Notes: generated by a model from the letters alone, not told the origin. A stretch of 52,107 nt of DNA from Deinococcus roseus (GCF_014646895.1 NZ_BMOD01000029.1:1-52107); one strand, 5' to 3'. Numbered from the stretch's first letter, positions 34,043-42,630 are shown. Translations and numbers: made by a program.

Positions 34043-34074
34043 TCAGCCCTCAGCTGTCAGCGATCAGCAAGCAG
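34043..34074. repeat. Heptamer tandem repeat TCAGCNN
   Basis: Four consecutive 7-nt units TCAGCCC, TCAGCTG, TCAGCGA, TCAGCAA starting at 34043 and a partial fifth. Read on the other strand the unit is GCTGANN, related to the heptamers at 42550-42584. Confidence 0.6.
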
Positions 34075-34133
34075 TTTACAAGGTCTATTTTCAAACAGAG
34101 CTGAAGGGATTGGAAGCAGCCTGGGAGGGGTGC

Positions 34134-34736
34134 TCAGGCCTGACTTTTCAGTTTCAGTGCGTCCAGCACCCTGAGGGTCAGGTCGTTCTGAACGGGTTGC
34201 AAGCCCAGGGGCCCCCGCACGTCTTCGGTGGGCACATCGGTGCAGTAAACCACCTGCTCAAAACCTGCAGGGACGTCCTGATCACCTTCCACCTGATCGC
34301 CTTCCACATAAGTGTGTTGCATGGTTTTCCAGGCGTAGGCCCAGCCTTGCTGTTTCAGTTCTGCAAAGCTGACCTGGGCCGTGGTGCGGTACAGTTTGCT
34401 GGTGGGTTCAGGCCTGAGGCGCAAGTTGGCACTCTGGAACGCCTGTTTTCCACTGCCAATCACCAGACGGGTCAGGTCGTATCCGCTGACGTTTTTCACC
34501 ACGATGCCCCCGGTTTCCACAGCCCCCACTTCACTGAGGTAGGTCAGGCCCAGCACCTCATGGCGGAAAGGGTTGGCATTCAGTTCTCCAAAGCCTCCTC
34601 TGGCCAGACATTCGCCCAGGGTCAGGTTGACTTTTGCTGCCCGCAGGCGCACCCCTTCAGGCAGGTGCTGGTGAATGTCTTGCAGGTTCTCTGTGGCATT
34701 GACCACAAGCAGGAGGTCTTCGAGTTCCAGTTTCAT
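34134..34736 (-). CDS. Short GlcE-like FAD-binding protein
   Basis: 200 residues from ATG 34736, preferred because TATGAT (34744-34749) ends 7 nt before it; ATG 34748 is in frame but overlaps that box. The segment GGIVVKNVSGYDLTRLVIGSG ... ANLRLRPEP is the FAD-binding_4 signature of glycolate oxidase subunit GlcE, and the preceding residues form a compressed PCMH-type FAD domain. The usual C-terminal half of GlcE and any neighbouring glcD or glcF are missing. It may be a free-standing FAD-domain protein rather than a fragment, because the frame is intact and has its own promoter. Activity is unknown; the substrate domain is not present. Confidence 0.7.
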   Translation of the reverse strand: MKLELEDLLLVVNATENLQDIHQHLPEGVRLRAAKVNLTLGECLARGGFGELNANPFRHEVLGLTYLSEVGAVETGGIVVKNVSGYDLTRLVIGSGKQAFQSANLRLRPEPTSKLYRTTAQVSFAELKQQGWAYAWKTMQHTYVEGDQVEGDQDVPAGFEQVVYCTDVPTEDVRGPLGLQPVQNDLTLRVLDALKLKSQA

Positions 34737-34743
34737 GGCTTCA

Positions 34744-34749
34744 ATCATA
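34744..34749 (-). promoter_or_regulatory. -10 box of leaderless FAD-protein transcript
   Basis: TATGAT on the minus strand, 7 nt from ATG 34736. Confidence 0.5.
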
Positions 34750-34890
34750 ACACTTTGATCTGGCAGCAGCAGGGTTTGTTTAGGGTGCAGGTGAGGGCTT
34801 TTGGGTTTTTCAACTGGATTTTAGATCTGATGTTGATTCGCTCTGATGGCGGCTGGAAAACGTTCAGAAGCCCTGCACAGTCAGCCAGCA

Positions 34891-34942
34891 AAAATCCCCC
34901 TTTTTCACAAGGGGGACAGCACCAGCGAAGTGAGAGTGAGGG
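34891..34942. repeat. Dispersed hairpin repeat serving as terminator of the exported TPR gene
   Basis: CCCCC (34896-34900) pairs with GGGGG (34911-34915), followed by ACAGCACCAGCGAAGTGAG, the core shared with 29134-29260. On the minus strand the stem is followed by ATTTTTGC, so it also terminates the gene ending at 34943. Confidence 0.6.
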
Positions 34943-35659
34943 TCAACGCAATGAAGCCAGCAGGGATTTGGCTTCTGCCAGATCACGTTTGGCCCAGAAA
35001 TCGGTGGGCTCCATTTTGACAGCAGCTTCCAGCACAGCAATGGCTTCCTGTCTGCTCCTGGCTTTGCTGCGGCGGTTGCCGTCTTTCAACAGGGCCTTGG
35101 CAAACTCCAGGCGGTGAATGATCTCCGTGGGTTCCAGTTGAATGCCTTTTTGCATGTTGGGGCGCACATTGTCAAAATCTGCACCGAGGGGTCCAGAAAC
35201 CAGCACACCCTTGGAGGCAATTTCAGCATTCCAGACGGCCAGTGCCACATAAGGTCCGGCCATTTTGGGGTCCAGCTTGATGGCGGTTTCCAGTTCGCGT
35301 TTGACTTCTGGGGCAATGGGAAGGCTTTCCAGAATGCCCACAAACTGGGCTTTGCGTCCCAGGGCACGGGCCAGTTCGAAGTGGGCCAGCGCACTGTTTT
35401 TGTCCAGTTCCAGGGCTTTGCGGGCGTAATCTTCGGCTTTTTCGTAGATGGCCCGTTTTTCGCTGTCTGGCACCAATGCACCACCGTAACTGGTGGCACG
35501 GGCAGCGTAAGCGTAAGCTTCTGCACTGCCCAGGGTCAGGGCCAGGGTCACGGCCCCTTTGGTGTCGCCTTTTTCGATGAGGGTGTTGACATCTTTGGGG
35601 GTGGCCGCAAAAGCCAGAGAGCCAAGGGTGAGTGCAAGGGTCACCAGGATTGAGCGCAT
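34943..35659 (-). CDS. Exported TPR-like protein
   Basis: 238 residues from ATG 35659 with GGAGG just upstream; ATG 35671 in the longer frame overlaps that ribosome-binding site. Signal peptide MRSILVTLALTLGSLAFA. The mature part is helical with TPR-like units (AEDYARKALELDKNSALAHFELARALG; LAVWNAEIASKG; IAVLEAAVKMEPTDFWAKRDLAEAKSLL) and should be periplasmic. It has the best sigma-70-type promoter in the window (TTGACT-N17-TATACC). The VTLALTLGS tract of the signal peptide is repeated at about residues 36-44, which looks like a small internal duplication. No specific function can be given; periplasmic TPR proteins often assist envelope assembly. Confidence 0.82.
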   Translation of the reverse strand: MRSILVTLALTLGSLAFAATPKDVNTLIEKGDTKGAVTLALTLGSAEAYAYAARATSYGGALVPDSEKRAIYEKAEDYARKALELDKNSALAHFELARALGRKAQFVGILESLPIAPEVKRELETAIKLDPKMAGPYVALAVWNAEIASKGVLVSGPLGADFDNVRPNMQKGIQLEPTEIIHRLEFAKALLKDGNRRSKARSRQEAIAVLEAAVKMEPTDFWAKRDLAEAKSLLASLR

Positions 35660-35683
35660 GTGTTCCTCCATATTTTTGAACTT

Positions 35684-35712
35684 GGTATAGATTGTAGCAG
35701 AAAAACAGTCAA
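35684..35712 (-). promoter_or_regulatory. Sigma-70-type promoter of exported TPR gene
   Basis: -35 TTGACT (35707-35712), 17-bp spacer, -10 TATACC (35684-35689), giving a leader of about 18 nt that carries GGAGG. Confidence 0.7.
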
Positions 35713-35882
35713 AAAGCCTTGAGCGTTTCTCAACACAGTTCTGGAAAAGCAAAAACCTTCTTCAGATTTGCCCAAAATCCCTCTCCTCTTTCCGACATTT
35801 TCAGCATTTCTGAACCAGCGAAAGGTTATGGTGGTGTATGTTTTGCCAGTCTGTACACTGGTTTACCTGATGTCATAAACCG

Positions 35883-35888
35883 TATAAT
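35883..35888 (+). promoter_or_regulatory. -10 box TATAAT of the P-loop/TPR gene
   Basis: Perfect TATAAT with a modest -35 TTTACC at 35862-35867 (15-bp spacer). Followed by the ribosome-binding site GAGGAG (35915-35920), 7 nt before ATG 35928. Confidence 0.6.
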
Positions 35889-35927
35889 GGTTCTCGACAT
35901 TTAGAACACCACCCGAGGAGTCATGCA

Positions 35928-38900
35928 ATGCAAACCACCTGGCTGAAAATCCTGGAACACCTGCGGCCCTCCCTGCGCGGCCAGCGGGACGAGCACGGGC
36001 ACGTGGGCAGCCTGCGCTGGCTGGAAAAGCAGATGGAATCCAAGAATGCCAATCCACACGCTGTGCGCAACATCATTTACAGAGAGATTGGCACCGCAGA
36101 GGACAAGAGCACCCTGTTTCAGATCATTGCCAGCCTGTACGAGCAGAACAACATGGAGTTGCCCGAACCCCCCGAAGGGGCCAGGGATGTGGCCTCCAGC
36201 CGGGTGATGAAACAGGCCTCCCAGCTGCTGGGACGGCAGAAAAAGCGGGCCTACCGCCAGTTCATTGCAGGCATCAGGACAGGCCGTGCGCCGAGGATGG
36301 TGGTGGTGGGGCGCAATGGGGTCGGAAAAACCATCCTGATTGACCACCTGGAACGCTCTCTCAGGGAACTGGGCGTGCAGGAAAGTTACCGCCTGATGCT
36401 CGATGGCGAAATTGCCCCCTCATTGACCAGCATTCTGGAACTGTCCGGGGCCAATGCAGAAAGCCTGGCCAGATTGCACTCGGGTCTGCCTTTTGCCGTG
36501 CAGGCCAGCCTGCAACATGAGGTGGCCCGCCTGATCCGGGAACGCATGGAAGGCAAGATCCTGCTGATCCGCATTGGCAACGCCCCCAACACCATTGCTG
36601 GCACGCAACCCAGAAATGCGCTGGGAGAAACCATCAGCCTGTCCCGCTGGGTGTGGGAGAACCTGTTTTTGCCTTTGCAGACCACCTCCACCAGTGTGCT
36701 GCTGGCCCTCAGTGATCCCCGTGAGGTGCATCCGCACTACAAAGGTGAGATCATCACCTTGAAACCCCCCACGCTGGAAGAAGCCCGGCGCTTTCTGACC
36801 ACCCGCATGCCTGCCACCCCCAGCGAAGCAGACCGCCTGATCCGGCAGAGTGGGCGCAATCTGGAACAACTGGCCCTGATTGCAGGGCTTTCAGCGCTGG
36901 GCAGTGGCGCCAAAGTGCATGATGTGCGCACCGTCCTGAGCGACCCTGAAGTGCGTTCCCTGCTGACGGTGCTGGCTGCAGCCATCCTGCCTGGAGAATC
37001 CAGCGCTCCCCGTTTCGTGGTGGAACATGCCATGGGCCGTCCTCTGGGCACCCTCCCAGAGGTGTACCGCAACCTGATGGACGACACCTCCAGCAAAACC
37101 GTGCGGGTGGTCTCCAGGGATTTGCTCCCGGAGGTCAAAAAACACCTGCGCAGCGAAGAACTGGCCAAAGCCCACCGTCTGGCCTCGGATGCTTATGCAA
37201 AAGCGCTGGAAAATGCCCGTGAAGGTGAAAAAGCTGTCTTTGAAGAACGCATGCTGGCCCACCTGGCCCGCTCTGGAGCCTGGGCCGAGGTGATCCAGTG
37301 GGTCTCCAAACACGGTGAACGCTATGGGGTGCTGGCCGATGCCTGGGCCAGGGCCAGACGGCAGGTGCATGGCGGGGTGCTGGAATCGCTGGCCCGCGTG
37401 GTGGCGGGTTATTACGCCGCTCTCGGACAGTACGCCCACCCGGACGCCAGAGATGCCATCAGCGTGATGCTGGAAAGCAACGACACCGGAGCACGCGCCT
37501 GGGGTCGCGTCAAACTGGCCGAGAGCGCCATTGACCGTGCAGCTTACGAGGCCGCCCAGAACCTTTTAAACAACCATGACATTCAGGATGTGCTGTCGGG
37601 CAAAGAAACCAGTGAAATTGCCCGTGTGACCCGTGCAGAAGCGGTGCTGGTGCAGGCCGCTCTTTCACGCTGGCAGGGAGACCTGGAAGCCGCCACAAAA
37701 TCCGTCAATCTGGCCGTGGAATACGCCAGTGAGGCAGACTCCACCCTGTCCAACCGCACCAAGTTGTGGCGCGGCCTGATCATGAAAGACTCCGGGCACT
37801 GGACCGAGGCTTTGAATGACCTTTCCGCCATTCTGGACCGTGACCCCCTGCTTTATGCCCGTGCCAGGTACCAGGAAGGGGATTTGAGGCTGCGTCTGGG
37901 TCAGCCTTTTCCTGCTGTCACTGCTTTAAAAGAAGCCCATGATGCCCTGGAAAGTGCAGGTGCAGCGCTGGAAGAAAGGGCACGTGTGACCGCCCGTTAT
38001 GCCACAGGTTTGAGGCGACTGGGCCGCATCCCAGAAGCCAAAACCGTGATGGATGAAGCAGAGAGGCTGTCCCAGGGCACCGATCCGGTGATTCAGGCCC
38101 GGGTGATCTCCGAAAAAGCGCCCATCATGCTGGCGATGGAGAACTTCCGGGAAGGTCTGCGGCTGGCCCAGGCTGCAACGCAGGCCCTGCGCACCGGAAC
38201 CGAACGCCGCCAGGAAGCCCAGTACCGGGAATGGCGGGCCAGTTACCGCATCGGACTGGCGTATCTGGCCAGGGGTCTGGGAAATCCGTATTTGCCTCCC
38301 TTCCCCGGTCCCAATTTTGACCACCCGGACATCCAGGTGGCCAGAACCATCCTGCACCGGGTTCTGGAGGAAGCCACCCCCTACACCCACACGGCAGACC
38401 GTTACACCATCCTGATCACGGACATCCTCTTGAATCTTGCTGCAGCAGAACCCGATGCCCACAAGGCTCTGGTGCATGCAAAACGGGCACTGGATCTCAC
38501 CAACCACAGTTACGCAGAGGCCCAGGTGCGGGCCACCCTGGCAGATGTGTATTTGCGCATGCAGGAAGCAGACAAAGCCCTGGCAGAGGTCAACCGTGCC
38601 CATGCCCTGCTCAGGCGGGCAGCCCTGGGCATGCAGGACCCCAGCAACCAGACCCGCCCGGATCCCGGCGTGACCAGCGCCCTGATCAGCCTGGAAGCCC
38701 GCGCCCTGATGCAAACCGAACCCGACCTGAAAGCCACTTTGCTGTGGGTCAAAACCGCAATGCAGGACCCAGACCTTGCCGGATTCAAGGCCAGTGTGAT
38801 GCGGGAAATTGGCAAGGCGCTGGAAGACCACCAGGACCAGCAACAGGCCCAGAAAACCATGCTGGAGGTCTTTCCGCAACTCAAAGGTTGCGAACTCAGC

Positions 38901-38930
38901 TTGCGGGATGCCCTGAGCATGCTGGTTTAA
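35928..38930 (+). CDS. STAND-like P-loop ATPase with C-terminal TPR array, 1000 aa
   Basis: Cytoplasmic protein of 1000 residues. An N-terminal helical region (1-120) has no recognised domain. The P-loop GRNGVGKT (128-135) follows the strand MVVV; the expected Walker B strand near 208 (KILLIRIGN) lacks the usual Asp pair, and a sensor-like strand TSVLLALSD follows near 260. A winged-helix-like segment lies around 330-400. From about 420 to 980 there are many helical hairpins of TPR type (e.g. ARVTARYATGLRRLGRIPEAKTVMDEAERL). This order (NTPase, winged helix, TPR) is that of STAND signalling ATPases such as MalT or AfsR, but no DNA-binding or effector domain is recognised. Single gene with own promoter. 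Could be a regulator, scaffold or defence sensor; undetermined. Confidence 0.75.
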   Translation: MQTTWLKILEHLRPSLRGQRDEHGHVGSLRWLEKQMESKNANPHAVRNIIYREIGTAEDKSTLFQIIASLYEQNNMELPEPPEGARDVASSRVMKQASQLLGRQKKRAYRQFIAGIRTGRAPRMVVVGRNGVGKTILIDHLERSLRELGVQESYRLMLDGEIAPSLTSILELSGANAESLARLHSGLPFAVQASLQHEVARLIRERMEGKILLIRIGNAPNTIAGTQPRNALGETISLSRWVWENLFLPLQTTSTSVLLALSDPREVHPHYKGEIITLKPPTLEEARRFLTTRMPATPSEADRLIRQSGRNLEQLALIAGLSALGSGAKVHDVRTVLSDPEVRSLLTVLAAAILPGESSAPRFVVEHAMGRPLGTLPEVYRNLMDDTSSKTVRVVSRDLLPEVKKHLRSEELAKAHRLASDAYAKALENAREGEKAVFEERMLAHLARSGAWAEVIQWVSKHGERYGVLADAWARARRQVHGGVLESLARVVAGYYAALGQYAHPDARDAISVMLESNDTGARAWGRVKLAESAIDRAAYEAAQNLLNNHDIQDVLSGKETSEIARVTRAEAVLVQAALSRWQGDLEAATKSVNLAVEYASEADSTLSNRTKLWRGLIMKDSGHWTEALNDLSAILDRDPLLYARARYQEGDLRLRLGQPFPAVTALKEAHDALESAGAALEERARVTARYATGLRRLGRIPEAKTVMDEAERLSQGTDPVIQARVISEKAPIMLAMENFREGLRLAQAATQALRTGTERRQEAQYREWRASYRIGLAYLARGLGNPYLPPFPGPNFDHPDIQVARTILHRVLEEATPYTHTADRYTILITDILLNLAAAEPDAHKALVHAKRALDLTNHSYAEAQVRATLADVYLRMQEADKALAEVNRAHALLRRAALGMQDPSNQTRPDPGVTSALISLEARALMQTEPDLKATLLWVKTAMQDPDLAGFKASVMREIGKALEDHQDQQQAQKTMLEVFPQLKGCELSLRDALSMLV

Positions 38931-38951
38931 ACTGCAACTTTAAACTGCAAC
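38925..38951 (+). repeat. 14-bp tandem duplication across the stop codon
   Basis: TTTAAACTGCAAC occurs at 38925-38937 and 38939-38951; the stop codon TAA (38928-38930) is in the first copy. Confidence 0.6.
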
Positions 38952-38953
38952 AG

Positions 38954-39001
38954 AATGTTTGAAGGCTGCCCCACAGAACCGCCAGGCAGCCTTCAAACAT
39001 T
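38954..39001. repeat. 17-bp perfect inverted repeat after the P-loop/TPR gene
   Basis: Arms 38954-38970 and 38985-39001 with a 14-nt loop. It probably ends or protects the upstream transcript, although a U-tract is missing. Confidence 0.6.
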
Positions 39002-39017
39002 GTCAGATCTTTCACAC

Positions 39018-39031
39018 TTTAAATAGTTAAA
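39018..39031. promoter_or_regulatory. Candidate MarR operator
   Basis: TTTAA-ATAG-TTAAA, 5-bp arms, lying between the weak -35 TTCACA (39011-39016) and the -10 region (39036-39042) of the MarR-exporter operon, as expected for autorepression. Confidence 0.45.
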
Positions 39032-39049
39032 AAACATAAATATTAAAAA

Positions 39050-39493
39050 ATGCAAGAAGAACCTCCCACCCAGGAAGACTGCACCGAATTCATGCTGGCC
39101 TGGAGGCAATTTTTCCATTCCATGAAACACGGCATGATGCGGGACATCGAGCGTGAACTGAACATCGATGCCTCAGACATGCCGCTTTTGCAGGCTTTGC
39201 ACCAGGGGTACGTGCATCCTGGAGAAATCAGCCAGGGGTTCGGATTTCCTCCTCCGGTGGTGTCCCAGATGATCGTTCGCACCGTCAGGCAGGGACTGGT
39301 TTCCCGTGAACTCGATCCTGAGGATTCCAGACGCATCCGGCTGAACCTCACCGACACAGGAAAAAGTGTGGTTCAGCAGGCACATCATTTTCTGCAGAGC
39401 CGGTTCCAGAATTCAAAACTCAGCTCTGCTGAACTCCGACACATTTCTCAGGAACTGTTGAAACTCAGTGAAGCACTCAAGGAGGACACATGA
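39050..39493 (+). CDS. MarR-family transcriptional regulator
   Basis: 147-residue winged-helix dimer. Recognition-helix region EISQGFGFPPPVVSQMIVRTVRQGLVSRELDPEDSRRIRLNLTDTGK (about 64-110) contains the wing sequence DxxDSRRxxxxLT typical of MarR. The N-terminal and C-terminal helices form the dimer interface. Its start at 39050 lies 7-8 nt after an AT-rich -10 (TAAATA/ATAAAT), so the mRNA may be leaderless. Its stop overlaps the ATG of an efflux pump (ATGA), the classic arrangement of a repressor controlling its own drug exporter, with the exported compound or a phenolic ligand likely to relieve repression. A TTTAA/TTAAA inverted repeat in the promoter is a plausible operator. Confidence 0.9.
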   Translation: MQEEPPTQEDCTEFMLAWRQFFHSMKHGMMRDIERELNIDASDMPLLQALHQGYVHPGEISQGFGFPPPVVSQMIVRTVRQGLVSRELDPEDSRRIRLNLTDTGKSVVQQAHHFLQSRFQNSKLSSAELRHISQELLKLSEALKEDT

Positions 39494-41304
39494 CCCAGGT
39501 CTCCACCCAGCCCCCCGCCTACACGCAGCAGCAGAAGATGGCCACATTGATCGGTGTGCTGCTGGCCCTTTTTCTGGCCGCACTGGACCAGACGGTGGTC
39601 TCCACAGCCACCCCCGAGATCATCAAGGAGCTGAACTTCAAGACCAGCTGGATCACCTGGCTCACCACCGCCTATCTGGTGACCAGCACCGCCACCCTCC
39701 CGATCTGGGGCAAGCTCTCGGATCTGTATGGCAGAAGGCGCATCATCATGACCGGGGTGGTGCTGTTCACCCTGGCCAGCATGCTGTGTGGACTGGCCCA
39801 GGACCCCACCCAGCTGGTGCTCTACCGAGCACTGCAGGGCCTGGGAAGTGCGGCCATCTTCTCCACCGCTTTTGCCGTGGTGGGTGACATTTTCACTGCA
39901 CAGGAGCGCCCCAAATACCAGGGCTTCTTCGGGGCCGTCTTTGGCCTTTCCAGCGTGGTGGGACCTTACGCAGGGGGCCTCCTGACCGACTACATCAGCT
40001 GGAGGTGGGTGTTTTACATCAACGTCCCCATCGCCATCATTGCTTTGTGGTTCATGATCACCAAAATGCCTCCCCTCAAATCCTCCCGTGGCGGGAAAAT
40101 TGATTATGTGGGCGGCATGTTCCTGATTGTGGCCGTGGTCCCCCTGCTGCTGGCCCTCACACTGGCCCCCGACACTTACGCCTGGGGCAGCACCCAAATT
40201 CTGGGGATGTTTGGCCTGTCCCTGGTGTCGCTGATCCTGTTCATCTGGCAGGAACGGCGCACCGGCGAACCCATCGTGGACCTCAAACTGTTCCAGAACC
40301 GCACCTACACCATCACCGCACTGGCAGCTTTCCTGCTGGGCGCAGCGTTCCTGGGCACCATCGTGTTCCTGCCGCTTTTCATGGTGAACGTGCTGGGCGT
40401 CAGTGCCACCCGTGCCGGAGCCGCCCTCACCCCCCTGACCCTCGGGGTGGTGGCCGGGAACATCCTCAGCGGTCAGCTGGTGGCCCGCATCGGCAAATAC
40501 AAACCCGTGCTGCTGGGCAGCCTGGTGATTTTGCTGGCAGGCTACCTGATTCTGGTCTTCACCCTGCATCCCGACGAAACCCAGGGCAGCATCATCGCCA
40601 AACTGGTGCTGCTGGGCATTGGTCTGGGACCCTCCATTCCGCTTTACACGCAACTGATGATCAACACCGCACCCAGAGACAAAATTGGCATGGCCTCCTC
40701 CAGCGCCACCTTCCTGAGGCAGATGGGCAGCACCATCGGGGTGGCTGTGCTGGGAACGGTGTTTGCCAGCAGCCTGACCCACCAGTTTGAAACAAAAGTG
40801 GTGCCTGTGGTTCCCAAAGAAATGCAGTCCATGTTTGCTGGCCAGCAAAGCAAATCCAGCGAAGGCAACGCAGCCACTGGCTTCAATGAAAAGAAAATCC
40901 TGACAGACACCCAGAAGAAATTTGCAGAACAACGCACCCTGGTCAAAGAAGCCCTGATCGACAACAAACCCGAAGCCATGAAGGAATTTGCCAAAAACCC
41001 CGAAGTGCCTGCGGCTTTCAGGCAAACCCTGGCTTCTGGGGAGGTGTCTCCTCAGGCCAAACCCTTCCTGAAGACCGCATACGACAATGCCCTCAAAAAA
41101 CTGGATGAGGTGGAAAAAACCGCCACCACTGGCATTCATAAGGTCAGCGTGGCCTACAAAACCGCCTGGACGGACGCCATCCGGGGCATCTTTGAGGTGG
41201 GCCTGATCGTGGTGATCCTGGGCATGATCGTCACCGCCCTGATTCCTGAAGTGCCGTTCAAGAAACAGGAAGGACCCAGACAGGGACCTCCTGTGATGGA
41301 GTAA
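39490..41304 (+). CDS. DHA2-family (EmrB/QacA) MFS multidrug exporter, 14 TM helices
   Basis: Inner-membrane proton/drug antiporter of 604 residues. DHA2 motifs are visible: LDQTVVSTATPEI in TM1, GKLSDLYGRRRII between TM2 and TM3, and the antiporter motif region GAVFGLSSVVGPYAGG in TM5. The protein is about 100 residues longer than typical members because of a hydrophilic insertion at roughly 435-565 (Lys/Glu/Gln-rich, helical) between the last two membrane helices, predicted to be a large loop. Translational coupling with the MarR gene indicates joint regulation. Substrate not predictable. Confidence 0.9.
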   Translation: MTQVSTQPPAYTQQQKMATLIGVLLALFLAALDQTVVSTATPEIIKELNFKTSWITWLTTAYLVTSTATLPIWGKLSDLYGRRRIIMTGVVLFTLASMLCGLAQDPTQLVLYRALQGLGSAAIFSTAFAVVGDIFTAQERPKYQGFFGAVFGLSSVVGPYAGGLLTDYISWRWVFYINVPIAIIALWFMITKMPPLKSSRGGKIDYVGGMFLIVAVVPLLLALTLAPDTYAWGSTQILGMFGLSLVSLILFIWQERRTGEPIVDLKLFQNRTYTITALAAFLLGAAFLGTIVFLPLFMVNVLGVSATRAGAALTPLTLGVVAGNILSGQLVARIGKYKPVLLGSLVILLAGYLILVFTLHPDETQGSIIAKLVLLGIGLGPSIPLYTQLMINTAPRDKIGMASSSATFLRQMGSTIGVAVLGTVFASSLTHQFETKVVPVVPKEMQSMFAGQQSKSSEGNAATGFNEKKILTDTQKKFAEQRTLVKEALIDNKPEAMKEFAKNPEVPAAFRQTLASGEVSPQAKPFLKTAYDNALKKLDEVEKTATTGIHKVSVAYKTAWTDAIRGIFEVGLIVVILGMIVTALIPEVPFKKQEGPRQGPPVME

Positions 41305-41350
41305 GCCCCACCTCGTCTTACCCCACCTTGCTCATTTCATTCGTTTTCCT

Positions 41351-41377
41351 CCCCTGAAAATTCAGGGGGGTATTTTT
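41351..41377 (+). terminator. Terminator of MarR-exporter operon
   Basis: CCCCTGAA/TTCAGGGG stem (41351-41358 / 41361-41368) followed by GGTATTTTT. Confidence 0.8.
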
Positions 41378-41721
41378 CATGTCAGGCCTGGATCTTCGAT
41401 CACATCACTCCAGACGGCCACCCATTCATCGGAAAGGGGCACACTGGACAGCTCGATGGGAGAAACAAAACCCTGGTGCTGCAAGGTCTGGGCTGTTTTC
41501 AGGATCAGCCATTCTGCGGTTTCTGTTAAGTGTCTATCCGATTCATAGGGAACATGTTCGTAAACTCGGCCAGCATAAATCGAGCGCAGCTCAAACCAGA
41601 CCAGGGTCTTCTCAATCTGCTTCCAGGAAAACTGCACCCCAAAAGCCTCCAGGGCTTCCAGAAGCTCCAGATGGACCCCATGAACTTCATTTTTCCAGTT
41701 TTGAATTTCAGCAGGCAACAT
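41377..41721 (-). CDS. Hypothetical protein, 114 aa
   Basis: Unrecognised small soluble protein. It is helical and acidic with aromatic residues (WKNEVHGVHLELLEALEAFGVQFSWKQIEKTLVWFELRSIYAGRVYEHVPY). No signal peptide or membrane helix. It lies between the sodA terminator and the exporter terminator; its promoter is not obvious (a TATGCA box is 10 nt before ATG 41721), so read-through from sodA is possible. The frame is uninterrupted and the composition is protein-like, and a plus-strand frame here reads poorly. No function is proposed. Confidence 0.6.
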   Translation of the reverse strand: MLPAEIQNWKNEVHGVHLELLEALEAFGVQFSWKQIEKTLVWFELRSIYAGRVYEHVPYESDRHLTETAEWLILKTAQTLQHQGFVSPIELSSVPLSDEWVAVWSDVIEDPGLT

Positions 41722-41739
41722 GGTTTATTTTTGCATACC

Positions 41740-41767
41740 AAAAAAACCCTCTCCTTTCAGGAGAGGG
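41740..41767 (-). terminator. Terminator of sodA
   Basis: CCCTCTCC/GGAGAGGG perfect 8-bp stem (41747-41754 / 41760-41767) with seven T after it on the minus strand. The flanking AGCAGAGCGGGGTGAGG resembles the tail of the dispersed hairpin repeats. Confidence 0.85.
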
Positions 41768-41789
41768 AGCAGAGCGGGGTGAGGTTAAA

Positions 41790-42416
<627 letters not shown>

Positions 42417-42467
42417 GGTAAAACCTCCAAAAAAAGATGTGTGGTCCGAAACGGGACGACTCTCATC

Positions 42468-42473
42468 ATACCG
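42468..42473 (-). promoter_or_regulatory. Candidate -10 box of sodA
   Basis: TATGAT on the minus strand, about 52 nt upstream of the ATG; -35 is not convincing. Confidence 0.45.
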
Positions 42474-42549
42474 GGAGTTGAGGGGGGCGAAGGGGGCTGG
42501 ATTACAAATGTCCTAGAGGGTTCTGTTGTGGGTGACAGGTTGTTGTGCA

Positions 42550-42628
42550 GCAGAAGGCAAAAGGCTGAAAGCAGAAGGCTTTTACTGCACAGCCTTCGCT
42601 AAAGCATTTGTTGCCTTCTGCTTTCTGC
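42550..42628. repeat. Heptamer repeats GCAGAAG arranged as an inverted pair
   Basis: Units GCAGAAG, GCAAAAG, GCTGAAA, GCAGAAG, GCTTTTA run from 42550 to 42584. 42564-42579 pairs with 42613-42628 over 16 nt with one mismatch. It lies between sodA and the PH-domain gene. Confidence 0.65.
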
Positions 42629-42630
42629 TC

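Noticed and set aside
34043..34074. CRISPR-like array
   Set aside because: Units are 7 nt with no spacers; there is no cas gene in the window.
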